From the NCBI GenBank assembly GCA_028285545.1, contig JANQPA010000115.1, forward strand, positions 1 to 64,000: a DNA stretch of 64,000 bases, written 5' to 3'. Positions 56,460 through 64,000 of the stretch are shown one piece after another. Made by a program: the position numbers and the translations under genes. Under the pieces are notes generated by a model. It searched no databases and had not been told where the DNA came from. It worked only from the letters and a program-made list of their open reading frames with translations. The stretch's first letter is position 1. Each line of letters opens with the position of its first letter. The stretch is from Saprospiraceae bacterium (GTDB taxonomy: Bacteria > Bacteroidota > Bacteroidia > Chitinophagales > Saprospiraceae).

Positions 56460-57053
56460 TTAGTCCATTTGTACTTTTTTCCATTCTTTTAATAGCATCA
56501 CCCACCTTTTCCCCATTTCTTCATTAAATACCATTTGATTATTTGGATAAATTTCTTCTAATTCCGTTAGCCTATTGACTTTTGCCCAGGCCAGACTGGC
56601 TTGCATTTTTTCTTGAAAGGAAGGTTGATCAGGTAGTGGAGTATACGTTTGTTTAATGATCTTTTCGAATTCATCAAATTGATAACTAACCGTGGCTTTG
56701 AGTTCTTTGATTCCTACAAGATTTAGAAAATCATTTTGTTCTGTAAAAATGCCCGTAATAGAATCTCCTTGGGCGGTCAGTTTCTCATGTGAAACCCTTC
56801 CATTGACGCCCTTATCCCATCCCAAAACATCTACATAACCTTTTTTATCAATATTAAAATTGAAGTCTGTAAAATGGAGAACGAAATCATCTGTTAGAAA
56901 GTTTAGTATTTTTTCTATGTCGTGATCGTTGAGGGAGTTAAAATATGCTTCGAATTGGGTATTCATAGCTGCTTCACTTTGCTTATTGGCTTCGCAAGAA
57001 ATAGTAAGCATTAAAATAAGAAGTAGTAGACTGAAAAAAGGCGTTTTATTCAT
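56460..57053 (-). CDS. NTF2-like (DUF4440-type) lipoprotein
   Basis: This 197-residue lipoprotein (TISC, Cys20) has a cone-fold domain resembling SnoaL/DUF4440: MNTQFEAYFNSLNDHDIEKI, FLTDDFVLHFTDF, and later strands. It belongs to the same broad fold as the genes at 48432 and 49078 but is not closely similar. The function is unknown; a small-molecule-binding or isomerase-like role is typical of the fold. Confidence 0.7.
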   Translation of the reverse strand: MNKTPFFSLLLLILMLTISCEANKQSEAAMNTQFEAYFNSLNDHDIEKILNFLTDDFVLHFTDFNFNIDKKGYVDVLGWDKGVNGRVSHEKLTAQGDSITGIFTEQNDFLNLVGIKELKATVSYQFDEFEKIIKQTYTPLPDQPSFQEKMQASLAWAKVNRLTELEEIYPNNQMVFNEEMGKRWVMLLKEWKKVQMD

Positions 57054-57203
57054 ACATTGACAATTAATTAGGATATGTTTAGGAATTCATTTAAAATATT
57101 TCTCAAGGTATTTAATTCCTCGATTAAAATACCCCATTTCTTTTACAGGATCGAGTACGATTTAGCGTTGTTGCATGGATAAATAAAATTTGTTTTGATA
57201 ATA

Positions 57204-57286
57204 GATTGCTAAGCCCGAAATGAAATGTAGGGATTGGTAAGCTATTGGTCCGCAAAGGCTTACCAATCTTTCCAAGCTTAGCAATC
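57204..57286. repeat. Nested pair of 11-bp inverted repeats
   Basis: GATTGCTAAGC (57204-57214) is the exact reverse complement of 57276-57286, and inside it GATTGGTAAGC (57232-57242) is the exact reverse complement of 57258-57268. The two words differ by one base. The result is two stacked stems, or four copies of one motif in the order + + - -. It lies in the 312-base gap 57054-57365, which shows no gene. The order resembles REP/BIME elements. Confidence 0.75.
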
Positions 57287-57365
57287 CTTTGCTTAATCTA
57301 TTTTTTTATTGTTCACCTAAGATTTTCCAAATAATATTCTTTCATGCATCAAAGCCGTACGATTT

Positions 57366-58052
57366 TCATGCTTTCAATGTAAACCTCTTCAATAATTCCA
57401 CCTTCTCTTTCTTTTGATACCAATCATTAAATACCAACTCCAACTCATTAACCTCGAATTCTCCAAAATCATATTCTCGGTATTTATCTAATAAGTCTAG
57501 GAATCTAGTCTTTTGTTTTACCGGTTTTTTAAACCTAACAACTGTAGAATGTGCTGTTACCAATTTGTATCTTTCATCAATACTTTGTTCTAAATCTGAT
57601 TGACTAAAACGGTATTTTATTCTATTTCGTAATAAATCCAAAGTGTTTGATTCATAGAATCCCTGGATCATGACGCTTGATTCAGAGGCTGTTATTCCTT
57701 TAAATTTAATTTTGAATCTGTTTATACTTTCAAGACATTGATTAAGAACTTCTATATAGTCTGCTACATTAATTTGATGGAGATTGAATCCTGAGTAACA
57801 GGATATTATGGAGGTTACTGTAAGGTGAACATCTGAGTTCTGATAATAATATTGATGTGGTTCAATAACTTTTAACTCAGCTAAAAATTTTTCTATTTTA
57901 AGTAATAACTCCTTTTTGGGTCGAATAAGTAAAGTGATGCCAAACCTGTCATCAGGTTTATCATTTAAATATTCATCAACACGGAAATTCGATTTTTTGA
58001 TGGAATCAATACTAGTCTTATACAAATTATCATATAGCTCAGATAGATTCAT
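57366..58052 (-). CDS. 2H phosphoesterase family protein
   Basis: This 228-residue protein has the two H-x-T/S motifs of the 2H superfamily: H-L-T-V-T at 76-80 and H-S-T-V-V at 168-172. The fold cleaves or joins 2',3'-cyclic phosphates of RNA or nucleotides; LigT/2'-5' RNA-ligase-like members and cyclic-oligonucleotide phosphodiesterases share it. No signal peptide is present, so it acts in the cytoplasm. The lipoprotein gene upstream (58061-58735) ends eight bases from its start, so the two probably form one transcript. The substrate is unknown. Confidence 0.8.
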   Translation of the reverse strand: MNLSELYDNLYKTSIDSIKKSNFRVDEYLNDKPDDRFGITLLIRPKKELLLKIEKFLAELKVIEPHQYYYQNSDVHLTVTSIISCYSGFNLHQINVADYIEVLNQCLESINRFKIKFKGITASESSVMIQGFYESNTLDLLRNRIKYRFSQSDLEQSIDERYKLVTAHSTVVRFKKPVKQKTRFLDLLDKYREYDFGEFEVNELELVFNDWYQKKEKVELLKRFTLKA

Positions 58053-58060
58053 TATTGGAG

Positions 58061-58735
58061 CTATTTATTGTTCACAATTTCTTCCTCAAACTCTTCTCCA
58101 TTCCACTTCAAATATATTTTATTGATGATTTCGCGGTTTTCAAATTCTTCATCCATCCATGTATGAGGTGATACTTCTATTGTATGGTCATCAATAAACA
58201 CATAATACATCACAGAACTATAGGAATCTGGGAATTTGTCTTCTTTGCTTACAAAATCATTTGCAGTATATTTATTTAATACCTCAGCTGCTTGAAGACT
58301 ATTATCTTCATGAGTATAGTTCCAGGAATGGAGCTTGGAATTACGCTCATTGACCACTGTAGCAAATAATAAACCATCTAAGCTATCTTTCTTATGTAAA
58401 AAACGAAAGGTAACCTCGCTGGAAGGATATTTACATCGGATGATAAGCTTGGTTTCACTTTCCTCAATAATCTTCCAGGTGTCAGATTCTCCTTTTTCAA
58501 GCAAATCATTTTTTTCAGAAAGGCTTAGTCCTTCGGTCGTGTCATCAAAAATTGATAATGGGCTTAATTGGAAAAGGGCTTTTATGTCTATTTTAATCTC
58601 TTCTGCAACGAGCTGTTTTTTGGCCTCAGATTCTAATTTTTCCTCTTCCACGGTATTGGTCTTTCCGTTATTTTCCTTTGATGGATTGCAAGCAATGAGC
58701 ACAAGAATTAGAGTTAGTAACATTGCTTTTTTCAT
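58061..58735 (-). CDS. Hypothetical lipoprotein
   Basis: I do not recognise this 224-residue protein. The ATG at 58735 opens a lipoprotein signal MKKAMLLTLILVLIAC (Cys16); the frame upstream of it is not signal-like. After a Glu/Lys-rich linker (NTVEEEKLESEAKKQL) the domain has strands and an acidic surface (DDTTEGLSLSEKNDLLEKGE). It is encoded just upstream of the 2H phosphoesterase gene and about 110 bases downstream of the VapBC-type pair. Confidence 0.6.
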   Translation of the reverse strand: MKKAMLLTLILVLIACNPSKENNGKTNTVEEEKLESEAKKQLVAEEIKIDIKALFQLSPLSIFDDTTEGLSLSEKNDLLEKGESDTWKIIEESETKLIIRCKYPSSEVTFRFLHKKDSLDGLLFATVVNERNSKLHSWNYTHEDNSLQAAEVLNKYTANDFVSKEDKFPDSYSSVMYYVFIDDHTIEVSPHTWMDEEFENREIINKIYLKWNGEEFEEEIVNNK

Positions 58736-58844
58736 TGTGGTTAATTTGAGGGATCTAATAATAAATTTGCATACAACAACTCGCATGCCTGCGACTCGCC
58801 TGAAGCAGAGAGATAAAATCAAAAATGGATTGTTGAGCGAAGCC

Positions 58845-59240
58845 TTACCATTTTTCTAACGTTATCTTTTTTACATTTTCAAAGTGCTTATCTCGAGAAA
58901 TTATGGTGAGATGATGCTGAACTGCTAAAGCCGATATCCAAATATCATTTTCAGGAATGGGTTTTCCTTTCTTCCTGAGATCATTTTTAATCTCTCCATA
59001 AAATTTAGCAGTCAATTTATCACATTCCAGAATATCTAACTTATTCTGAAAATCTTCAATCTGTTTTAAGTTTTGGACTTGCTTAGTGGATTTGTAGGCA
59101 CCATAGAAAAGTTCACCTAAAACAAAGACAGGAATATATACTTCTTCTGATTGGTTTATTCTTTCAATGATGTGAGCATCACCATCAAATAGAGCGATTA
59201 CAACATTGGTGTCCAACAAAAATTTACCATTCATTTTCAT
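58845..59240 (-). CDS. vapC: VapC-type PIN-domain toxin
   Basis: This 131-residue PIN-domain ribonuclease has its acidic metal ligands in order: Asp10 (F-L-L-D-T-N), a Glu in V-L-G-E-L-F-Y-G, and Asp residues in P-E-N-D-I-W-I-S-A and I-I-S-R-D-K-H-F. VapC toxins cut tRNA or rRNA when freed from their antitoxin. It overlaps the antitoxin gene by 17 bases. Start ATG at 59240 (MKMNGK) or 59234 are both possible; the first is listed. The DNA is AT-rich like the surrounding block. Confidence 0.88.
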   Translation of the reverse strand: MKMNGKFLLDTNVVIALFDGDAHIIERINQSEEVYIPVFVLGELFYGAYKSTKQVQNLKQIEDFQNKLDILECDKLTAKFYGEIKNDLRKKGKPIPENDIWISALAVQHHLTIISRDKHFENVKKITLEKW

Positions 59241-59460
59241 CTATTTGTTCACAATCTTCCAAGGCTTCATTCATTTCTTGAATAGATTGCTCATCAAATA
59301 ATCCAACAAATTCTAAAATGGCCATTTTGTTGGCAGGCTTCGATGCCCTGCCCAGCATTGCATTGATAAAATCTAATAGCCTCATCTGTTGAACAGCTGA
59401 TAATTGTTGAATGGCTTTAATAATATGGTTTTGTATGTTAAATTCTTTATTCATTTTCAA
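59224..59460 (-). CDS. Antitoxin of the VapBC-type pair
   Basis: This 78-residue protein begins with a helical region (NIQNHIIKAIQQLSAVQQMRLLDFIN) and ends in an acidic tail (EMNEALEDCEQIDENEW) that would bind the PIN toxin. It overlaps the toxin gene by 17 bases, the usual tight arrangement of toxin-antitoxin pairs. It has no clear AbrB or RHH DNA-binding fold, so autoregulation is unproven. A short palindrome lies upstream at 59545-59567. Confidence 0.78.
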   Translation of the reverse strand: MKMNKEFNIQNHIIKAIQQLSAVQQMRLLDFINAMLGRASKPANKMAILEFVGLFDEQSIQEMNEALEDCEQIDENEW

Positions 59461-59544
59461 ATTCTTATCACATATCGAATAACAAATGATTGACTACAAC
59501 AGTTCCTATTTACAATCGAATCTAAGTTCGTCAATTTATAGTTG

Positions 59545-59567
59545 AATCACAAATTTGATTTGTGATT
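59545..59567. promoter_or_regulatory. Palindrome upstream of the toxin-antitoxin pair
   Basis: AATCACAAA-TTTGA-TTTGTGATT is a perfect 9-bp inverted repeat with a 5-base spacer, 85 bases upstream of the antitoxin start. It could be a repressor operator for the pair or a weak terminator of the TlpA-like gene, whose stop lies at 59703. Confidence 0.4.
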
Positions 59568-59702
59568 GTGTCACTCAAGAGTATATATAATGGTGTAGTT
59601 TGTTCATACTTTGAGTTAGCCTACTTTTCTTTTATGTATAATAAATTCCAGCTCAGGTCTTCAAATACCCCATAAGGAACTCTTAAGCTGTGCATTATAA
59701 AT

Positions 59703-60776
59703 TTACCCAGTAGCCAAAAGACTGTTCACTATTAAATCTAATTCTTCGCCACTCATAGCTCCGTTAGAACGATGGCGAATAATTCCTTCTTTATCTACTA
59801 TTAGAATGGTTGGATACTGTGTAATATTCCAATCCTCTATAATTCCGCCACTTTTCCCGTTATGCCAATTCACCCAAGGCATTTTACTTTTTTTCTGAAA
59901 TTTTTCGATGGTAGCTACTTTTTCGTCCAGGCTAATACTAATCAATTGAAAAGGTTCATTCTTTAATGTCTCAACCATTTTTTGCTGATGTGGAATCATT
60001 TCTATACAAGGACCACACCAGGTTGCCCAAACATCTAAAACAACTACTTTTCCTAAATAATCAGATAATTTTACTTCATTACCCTCTAAGTCTTTACTGA
60101 TAACTTCAGACATTTTACTGCCAATAGCCATTTTTGATAAGGAGAAAATAGCGTTATCAGCAATTGTTCCCAGTTTTGTTAATTCCTTTTCGTTACCATA
60201 CTCAATTTCAACCGAACCGTAGTTCTTTTTTAAATCATTATAAAGTTCTAATCCCTCTTCTAAATTGTAATACTTTGGTTTGTCCCTATTGGTATATTTT
60301 TGAGCTAAAGCCAAGGTGTATATGCCTTTCACTTTCTGGTCAGGGTTATCTTTTAGTACCTTCATAATGAATTCCTCTGTTTTAGGATTATCATTTTTTG
60401 AAAGCATCACGGGATCTATAGAAGCAAGATGTTCATTTTTAGTGTATTTGTTCGATAGGGCCTCTATCGCTGACTCAAAAATAGAATCATTTTTGTACCA
60501 TGTGGTCTGTACCAACTCCACCCAAGCATCTACTGCATATTTACTGTTAGGGTGGTTTTGCACCAAAGTATAGACATTTTTAACGTAGGCATCTGCATCT
60601 GGCATTTTTTTCATCAAGGCCATTTTTTCTTCTTCAGTAACTGCATTAAAAAACTCATTCCTTAAATCATCTAAGGCAGTGTGGTACTCGCTTTTTATTT
60701 GATAATACTTTTCTTCTGAACGGTCTTTGCAGCCTATAAAAATGAAGATGAATAGGATAAATATTATGTTTTTCAT
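59703..60776 (-). CDS. TlpA-type thioredoxin-like lipoprotein
   Basis: This 357-residue lipoprotein (FIGC, Cys16) has an N-terminal helical, TPR-like region (about 25-215) and a C-terminal thioredoxin domain with the active site W-C-G-P-C (253-257) and a cis-proline segment YPTILIVDKEG. TlpA-type proteins reduce disulfides on the periplasmic face of the membrane. The large helical N-terminal part before the thioredoxin domain is typical of Bacteroidota members. The TA pair follows on the same strand. Confidence 0.88.
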   Translation of the reverse strand: MKNIIFILFIFIFIGCKDRSEEKYYQIKSEYHTALDDLRNEFFNAVTEEEKMALMKKMPDADAYVKNVYTLVQNHPNSKYAVDAWVELVQTTWYKNDSIFESAIEALSNKYTKNEHLASIDPVMLSKNDNPKTEEFIMKVLKDNPDQKVKGIYTLALAQKYTNRDKPKYYNLEEGLELYNDLKKNYGSVEIEYGNEKELTKLGTIADNAIFSLSKMAIGSKMSEVISKDLEGNEVKLSDYLGKVVVLDVWATWCGPCIEMIPHQQKMVETLKNEPFQLISISLDEKVATIEKFQKKSKMPWVNWHNGKSGGIIEDWNITQYPTILIVDKEGIIRHRSNGAMSGEELDLIVNSLLATG

Positions 60777-60910
60777 GTTTCATTTGTTTTATAATGTATG
60801 CACAACTACGACTTACATAATCGCTTAAAAATCTCTTATCCCTCCAAAATCTCCCAACAAATCAACCCCATATCAAAATCAACGTGACCCCATGAACACG
60901 TAATCCCCTC

Positions 60911-61426
60911 TTAACGCTTCCCAATCTTCCTTACCAATCTCCCCAACGATCGTTTAACCCCCGGCGACAAAGTATCCACATAATGATCCTCAGTAAGCAA
61001 AAGCACCTCTTGAAATAATTCCGGATTTTTTGCTGCAATCTGAAGAATTAGCTTGAAGGCATTGAATCTTAAAGAAGGCATCTTTTCAATTTGACACCAA
61101 AAATTAACCGCCGTGTCAAATAAGATTCCTTCCTGCTCTTCGGGTATCTCCATTCTGCGAAGTACATTAATTAAATCCCGTTTTTGACTGTCAGAAACAT
61201 TGGGTAGGATATTTACTATTTCAGGAAGAACCATTTTTACCCGCTCATCGTTCTCTTCCATACATTTGGATAACAACCAGGCCGCTCTCCAGGAATAAGG
61301 TTGCTTATCTCCCATGGATAGTTGAATTAATTCCTCTATTTCTTCCGGATGGGCATCCATATAGGTCATCATTCCCTCCTTGTAAGCATGCATTAAAATA
61401 TGTTCTACTGCCGTTTCCAAAATCAA
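60911..61426 (-). CDS. HEAT-like helical repeat protein
   Basis: This 171-residue protein is all helix, with repeating units such as SWRAAWLLSKCMEEN, VKMVLPEIVNILPNVSDSQK and DLINVLRRMEIPE, like HEAT/armadillo proteins. Start TTG at 61426 keeps the first helix; ATG at 61393 is the alternative. No catalytic motif is seen, so it is probably a binding protein. It lies 72 bases downstream of the nucleoside transporter gene on the same strand and may be co-transcribed. Confidence 0.68.
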   Translation of the reverse strand: MILETAVEHILMHAYKEGMMTYMDAHPEEIEELIQLSMGDKQPYSWRAAWLLSKCMEENDERVKMVLPEIVNILPNVSDSQKRDLINVLRRMEIPEEQEGILFDTAVNFWCQIEKMPSLRFNAFKLILQIAAKNPELFQEVLLLTEDHYVDTLSPGVKRSLGRLVRKIGKR

Positions 61427-61498
61427 TGATTGTTTTTAGTTTTTATTTGAAGTAGTCCTTCCCTGACTACCGGAGGTAGTTACTTTCTACTATTCTCC

Positions 61499-62716
61499 TT
61501 ATACCAAAATACCGGCGATACAAGCCGTAATCCAAGAAGCAATCGCTCCTCCGATCATAGCTTTGATCGCAATACTGGCAATTTCTTTTTTTCGGCTGGG
61601 AGCAATACCTCCTATTCCACCCATCTGAATACCAATAGAAGCAAAATTAGCAAATCCACAAAGGGCATAACTGGCAATAATAGCCGTGCGATCAGATAAT
61701 TCGCCAGCTGCCCTAATCTGCCCCAAATCTTTATAGGCAATTAATTCTGTCAATACAATTTTTTCTCCTAGAAGTGTGGCAAGGGTATCTGCCTCTGCCC
61801 AGGGAGCTCCCATACACCAGGCCAGCGGTCGAAACAAGAAGCCTAAGACTTCAGCAAGGTTGGTATTTAAAAAGATCAAGAGGCCGTCAATCATTGCTAC
61901 CATTGCTACAAAGGCAATTAGCATGGCACCAATATTGGCTGCCAGTTTTAATCCATCCGTAGCACCATCCCCCAACGCTTCCATAACATTGTCTGCAGTT
62001 CGTTCTACTGTGACGGAGAGGGTCCCCTTCGTTTCAGACTCTTCCGTTTCAGGATACAGGATCTTGGCTACAACTATGGCCCCGGGAGCACTCATGATTG
62101 AAGCAGCCATTAAATGGCCAGCAATTCCAGGAATATCTTGCAGCATAGCTACATAAATGGCCATTACTCCACCTGCTACTGTTGCAAAACCACCTACCAT
62201 TATCGTCATGATTTCCGATTTGGTCATACTTTTAACATAGGGGCGAACCAATAGCGGAGCCTCGGTTTGGCCCACAAAAATGCTGCCTACTACGCTCAAG
62301 GTTTCGGAGCCGCTGGTCCCCATGGTTTTTTGTACACCTTTGGCTATCCATTTCACAATGAATTGCATCACCCCTAAATGGTATAAAACAGCAATTAAAG
62401 CAGAGAAGAAAATAATAGTAGGTAATACTCGAACGGCAAAATTTAATAGGGGAACTTCTACCTGTTCGGTTACAAAAGAAGCAAACAGAAAGTCTCCTCC
62501 TTTATCAGAAAAGGATAATAATTTTTTAATGAGTGAATCAAAAAAGGTAAAAAAGGGAAGACCAATTGGAGTTTTTAGGATAAAAAGGGCAAAGCCAGCT
62601 TGTAGAACAAGCCCCATTCCTACTAGTTTGTAGTTTATTTGTTTTCGATTGTTACTTAATAGAAAGGCAATAGCCAATAAAACAATAATTCCAATGAGTC
62701 CTGTGAATCTTTCCAT
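61499..62716 (-). CDS. Concentrative nucleoside transporter (CNT/NupC family)
   Basis: This 405-residue inner-membrane protein has the CNT layout: an N-terminal helical module, then the core helices with the hairpin motif FVGQTEAPLLVRPYVKSMTKSE and the second, inverted motif CGFANFASIGIQMGGIGGIAP. CNT transporters import nucleosides with sodium or protons. Length is normal for NupC-like members. The secreted nucleotidase-like proteins at 13355 and 22747 could supply nucleosides, but they are distant and this link is inference. Confidence 0.92.
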   Translation of the reverse strand: MERFTGLIGIIVLLAIAFLLSNNRKQINYKLVGMGLVLQAGFALFILKTPIGLPFFTFFDSLIKKLLSFSDKGGDFLFASFVTEQVEVPLLNFAVRVLPTIIFFSALIAVLYHLGVMQFIVKWIAKGVQKTMGTSGSETLSVVGSIFVGQTEAPLLVRPYVKSMTKSEIMTIMVGGFATVAGGVMAIYVAMLQDIPGIAGHLMAASIMSAPGAIVVAKILYPETEESETKGTLSVTVERTADNVMEALGDGATDGLKLAANIGAMLIAFVAMVAMIDGLLIFLNTNLAEVLGFLFRPLAWCMGAPWAEADTLATLLGEKIVLTELIAYKDLGQIRAAGELSDRTAIIASYALCGFANFASIGIQMGGIGGIAPSRKKEIASIAIKAMIGGAIASWITACIAGILV

Positions 62717-62802
62717 TATTAATGATCTAGGCGTTTATTTAAATCCGCTCACAAATAAATATTTCATGAGTTGATCAATAAGATACCAAAATAATCACCA
62801 AT

Positions 62803-62910
62803 TTAGTCCTTCTTATATTTTATCCTCATTCTTTTATCCAGATACCCATTCTCCAGCTTGAGGAATTCCTTGATCAATCCGTATTCCTGAAAACCTAAAC
62901 TTTCATACAT
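62803..62910 (-). pseudogene. C-terminal remnant of a GNAT acetyltransferase gene
   Basis: The 35-codon frame reads MYESLGFQEYGLIKEFLKLE and ends KYKKD. Y-E-S-L-G-F is the classic GNAT C-terminal motif (Y-E-x-L-G-F). The rest of a GNAT domain is missing: immediately upstream is the TPR gene's terminator. It is best read as the broken end of a gene. Confidence 0.6.
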
Positions 62911-62931
62911 CTGTTAAAAAAAAAGTATTGT

Positions 62932-62966
62932 TTGACAGACGAGAAGAAAATCTTCTCGTCTGTCAA
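62932..62966 (-). terminator. Intrinsic terminator after the TPR protein gene
   Basis: A perfect 16-bp stem (62932-62947 with 62951-62966) has a 3-base loop and a GC-containing core (GACAGACGAGAAG). On the minus strand it is followed within a few bases by a run of nine T. It ends the transcript of the gene stopping at 62980 and abuts the GNAT remnant. Confidence 0.88.
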
Positions 62967-62979
62967 TAAGAAAAACATT

Positions 62980-64000
62980 TCACTCCATCATCGCTAGTTC
63001 CTTCCTCAAGCCTTCCAATTCAGGATGTCTGGAATTGGTTGTGCTTGCTTTTTGAAAATGAAATTGTGCTTTTTTATCTTCTCCCAACTCAGAATAAATA
63101 GAAGCCATCATTCGATTAACATCAATATTATCAGGCCGCTTTTGATATTCTTTCTGCACATAGATGAGTGCTTTTGCAGGATCCTCATACAGATCTTGAT
63201 ATAGTTGTGCAAATTCCATATTCATATTGTGTCCACTCTTAATATCGTCATCTAACATATCCATGATTATTTTTTTGGCCTCAGCTAATGCTTGGCCTTG
63301 ACTTTGAGCTTTATAAAGATGAGCCAAACTTTCAAAAAAGCTCACCTCTGGAATAATGGCACAGGCTTTTTTCAATAAAGTTTCCGCCTCATCATAATTT
63401 TTTCTAGCTAATTCTATGTCCGCTAAGGCTGCAATGGCAAAGGGGTAATCGGGTCTTTCCTTAAGAGCCATTTCATATTGCTTTTTTGCCCCTTCCTGAT
63501 CTCCATATAATTCTAATAATTCCCCCATAGTCATTCTTGCCCAACATGTTGCTTCCTGGCCTGGATAACCTGCAGTTATGGCCATTTCCATGGCTTCTAT
63601 CGCTCCTTCAATATCTCCATGAATTTCTCTCAAATAAGAAACTCTGGCATATGAACGTAAATCCGGGCGGATAGATATCATTTTATCGGCCATCTCTACT
63701 GCTTTTTGATAATCGCCTTGTTCAACATAGGCATCCACTAATACTCCGTAAATATTGGCATTAAATGGATTGATAGCTACCGCTTTTTTTCCCGTTTCTA
63801 AAGCTGTACTAAATTCATGCTGAGATAACTCTACGGAGGCCTTGGTCATCAAAGCTCTAAACAGAGTGCTTTTATCGGAAGGATCGACAGATTGAATTAC
63901 CCCCTCAGTCATCTGAAGGGCGGCTGGATAATAATGGCCATGCTCACCTGTAACTCTTGCTTCATTGATGAACAGGTCGGCCATGTCGAGTTTTGATTTG
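62980..64000 (-). CDS. Tetratricopeptide-repeat protein, 5' end beyond the window
   Basis: The visible 340 or so residues are TPR repeats of the type GDYQKAVEMADKMISIRPD, KNYDEAETLLKKACAIIPE and ADIELARKNYDEA, spanning nearly the whole length, so the protein is a superhelical scaffold. An ATG at 63984 exists, but the frame is open to the window edge with K-S-K-L-D before it, so the gene probably starts outside. It may belong to a longer lipoprotein or sensor. The terminator at 62932-62966 marks its 3' end. Confidence 0.8.
   Translation of the reverse strand, partial: KSKLDMADLFINEARVTGEHGHYYPAALQMTEGVIQSVDPSDKSTLFRALMTKASVELSQHEFSTALETGKKAVAINPFNANIYGVLVDAYVEQGDYQKAVEMADKMISIRPDLRSYARVSYLREIHGDIEGAIEAMEMAITAGYPGQEATCWARMTMGELLELYGDQEGAKKQYEMALKERPDYPFAIAALADIELARKNYDEAETLLKKACAIIPEVSFFESLAHLYKAQSQGQALAEAKKIIMDMLDDDIKSGHNMNMEFAQLYQDLYEDPAKALIYVQKEYQKRPDNIDVNRMMASIYSELGEDKKAQFHFQKASTTNSRHPELEGLRKELAMME

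Noticed and set aside
61430-61498. Hairpin ACTACC-GGTAGT after the nucleoside transporter gene
   Set aside because: A 6-bp stem followed by no T-run on the coding strand; too weak to call a terminator.

Overview
The window looks like chromosomal DNA from a Bacteroidota bacterium, most like the Saprospirales/Cytophagales. The evidence is AT-rich DNA with weak Shine-Dalgarno signals, many Bacteroidota-type lipoproteins, a SusC-like TonB receptor paired with a DUF4249 lipoprotein, the type IX secretion (T9SS) protein PorV, and a giant adhesin/protease with a gliding-motility type C-terminal domain next to a PorP/SprF gene. A sulfatase, a GH95 fucosidase and a GH28 polygalacturonase-like enzyme suggest an organism that degrades polysaccharides, possibly marine. 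No rRNA, tRNA, CRISPR array or complete classical insertion sequence was seen.

Layout. 1-1.1 kb: an intact REP-associated tyrosine transposase (RAYT) between two copies of its palindromic REP-type target, plus a 36-bp perfect palindrome. 1.1-8 kb (minus strand): sulfatase, TonB receptor/DUF4249 pair, CBS protein, PorV. 8-17.4 kb (plus strand): a lipoprotein, an HD hydrolase, a MacB/FtsX-like permease, an Asp/Glu racemase homologue lacking the expected catalytic cysteine, a secreted 5'-nucleotidase-like phosphatase and the GH95 enzyme. 17.4-19.4 kb: an AT-rich block with an octamer array, a decayed racemase copy and a tightly coupled three-gene operon (unknown protein, DUF4231/SLATT-like two-TM protein, HExxH metallopeptidase). 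This is the best candidate for an undescribed system. 19.4-30 kb: mixed metabolic and envelope genes (HD protein, NmrA-like, short asparaginase, QueD, OmpA, second 5'-nucleotidase-like protein, dienelactone hydrolase, methyltransferase, WapI-like immunity protein, LOG, alpha/beta hydrolase, two-lobed aspartic protease).

30-36 kb: the T9SS cargo and PorP/SprF pair, then an SDR. 36-46 kb: two AraC regulators, a membrane-anchored pentapeptide-repeat protein, a lipoprotein, GH28 and KatG. 46-57 kb: small membrane proteins including a truncated DUF1648 protein, hydrolases, NTF2-like proteins, a membrane AraC regulator, an NHL-LRR-membrane protein run, an exported Gfo/Idh/MocA protein and a TolB-like propeller. 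57-64 kb: nested inverted repeats, a 2H phosphoesterase, a VapBC-type toxin-antitoxin pair, a TlpA-like thioredoxin, a nucleoside transporter, a GNAT remnant and a TPR protein that runs off the right edge.

Two themes recur. Almost-perfect inverted repeats with very short loops lie between genes; some are clear terminators, others look like REP elements. Octamer arrays of the GGGTTATT/GGGGTATT type begin exactly at the ends of coding regions at three places. All functional names come from motifs and family resemblance read by eye; no database search was possible.
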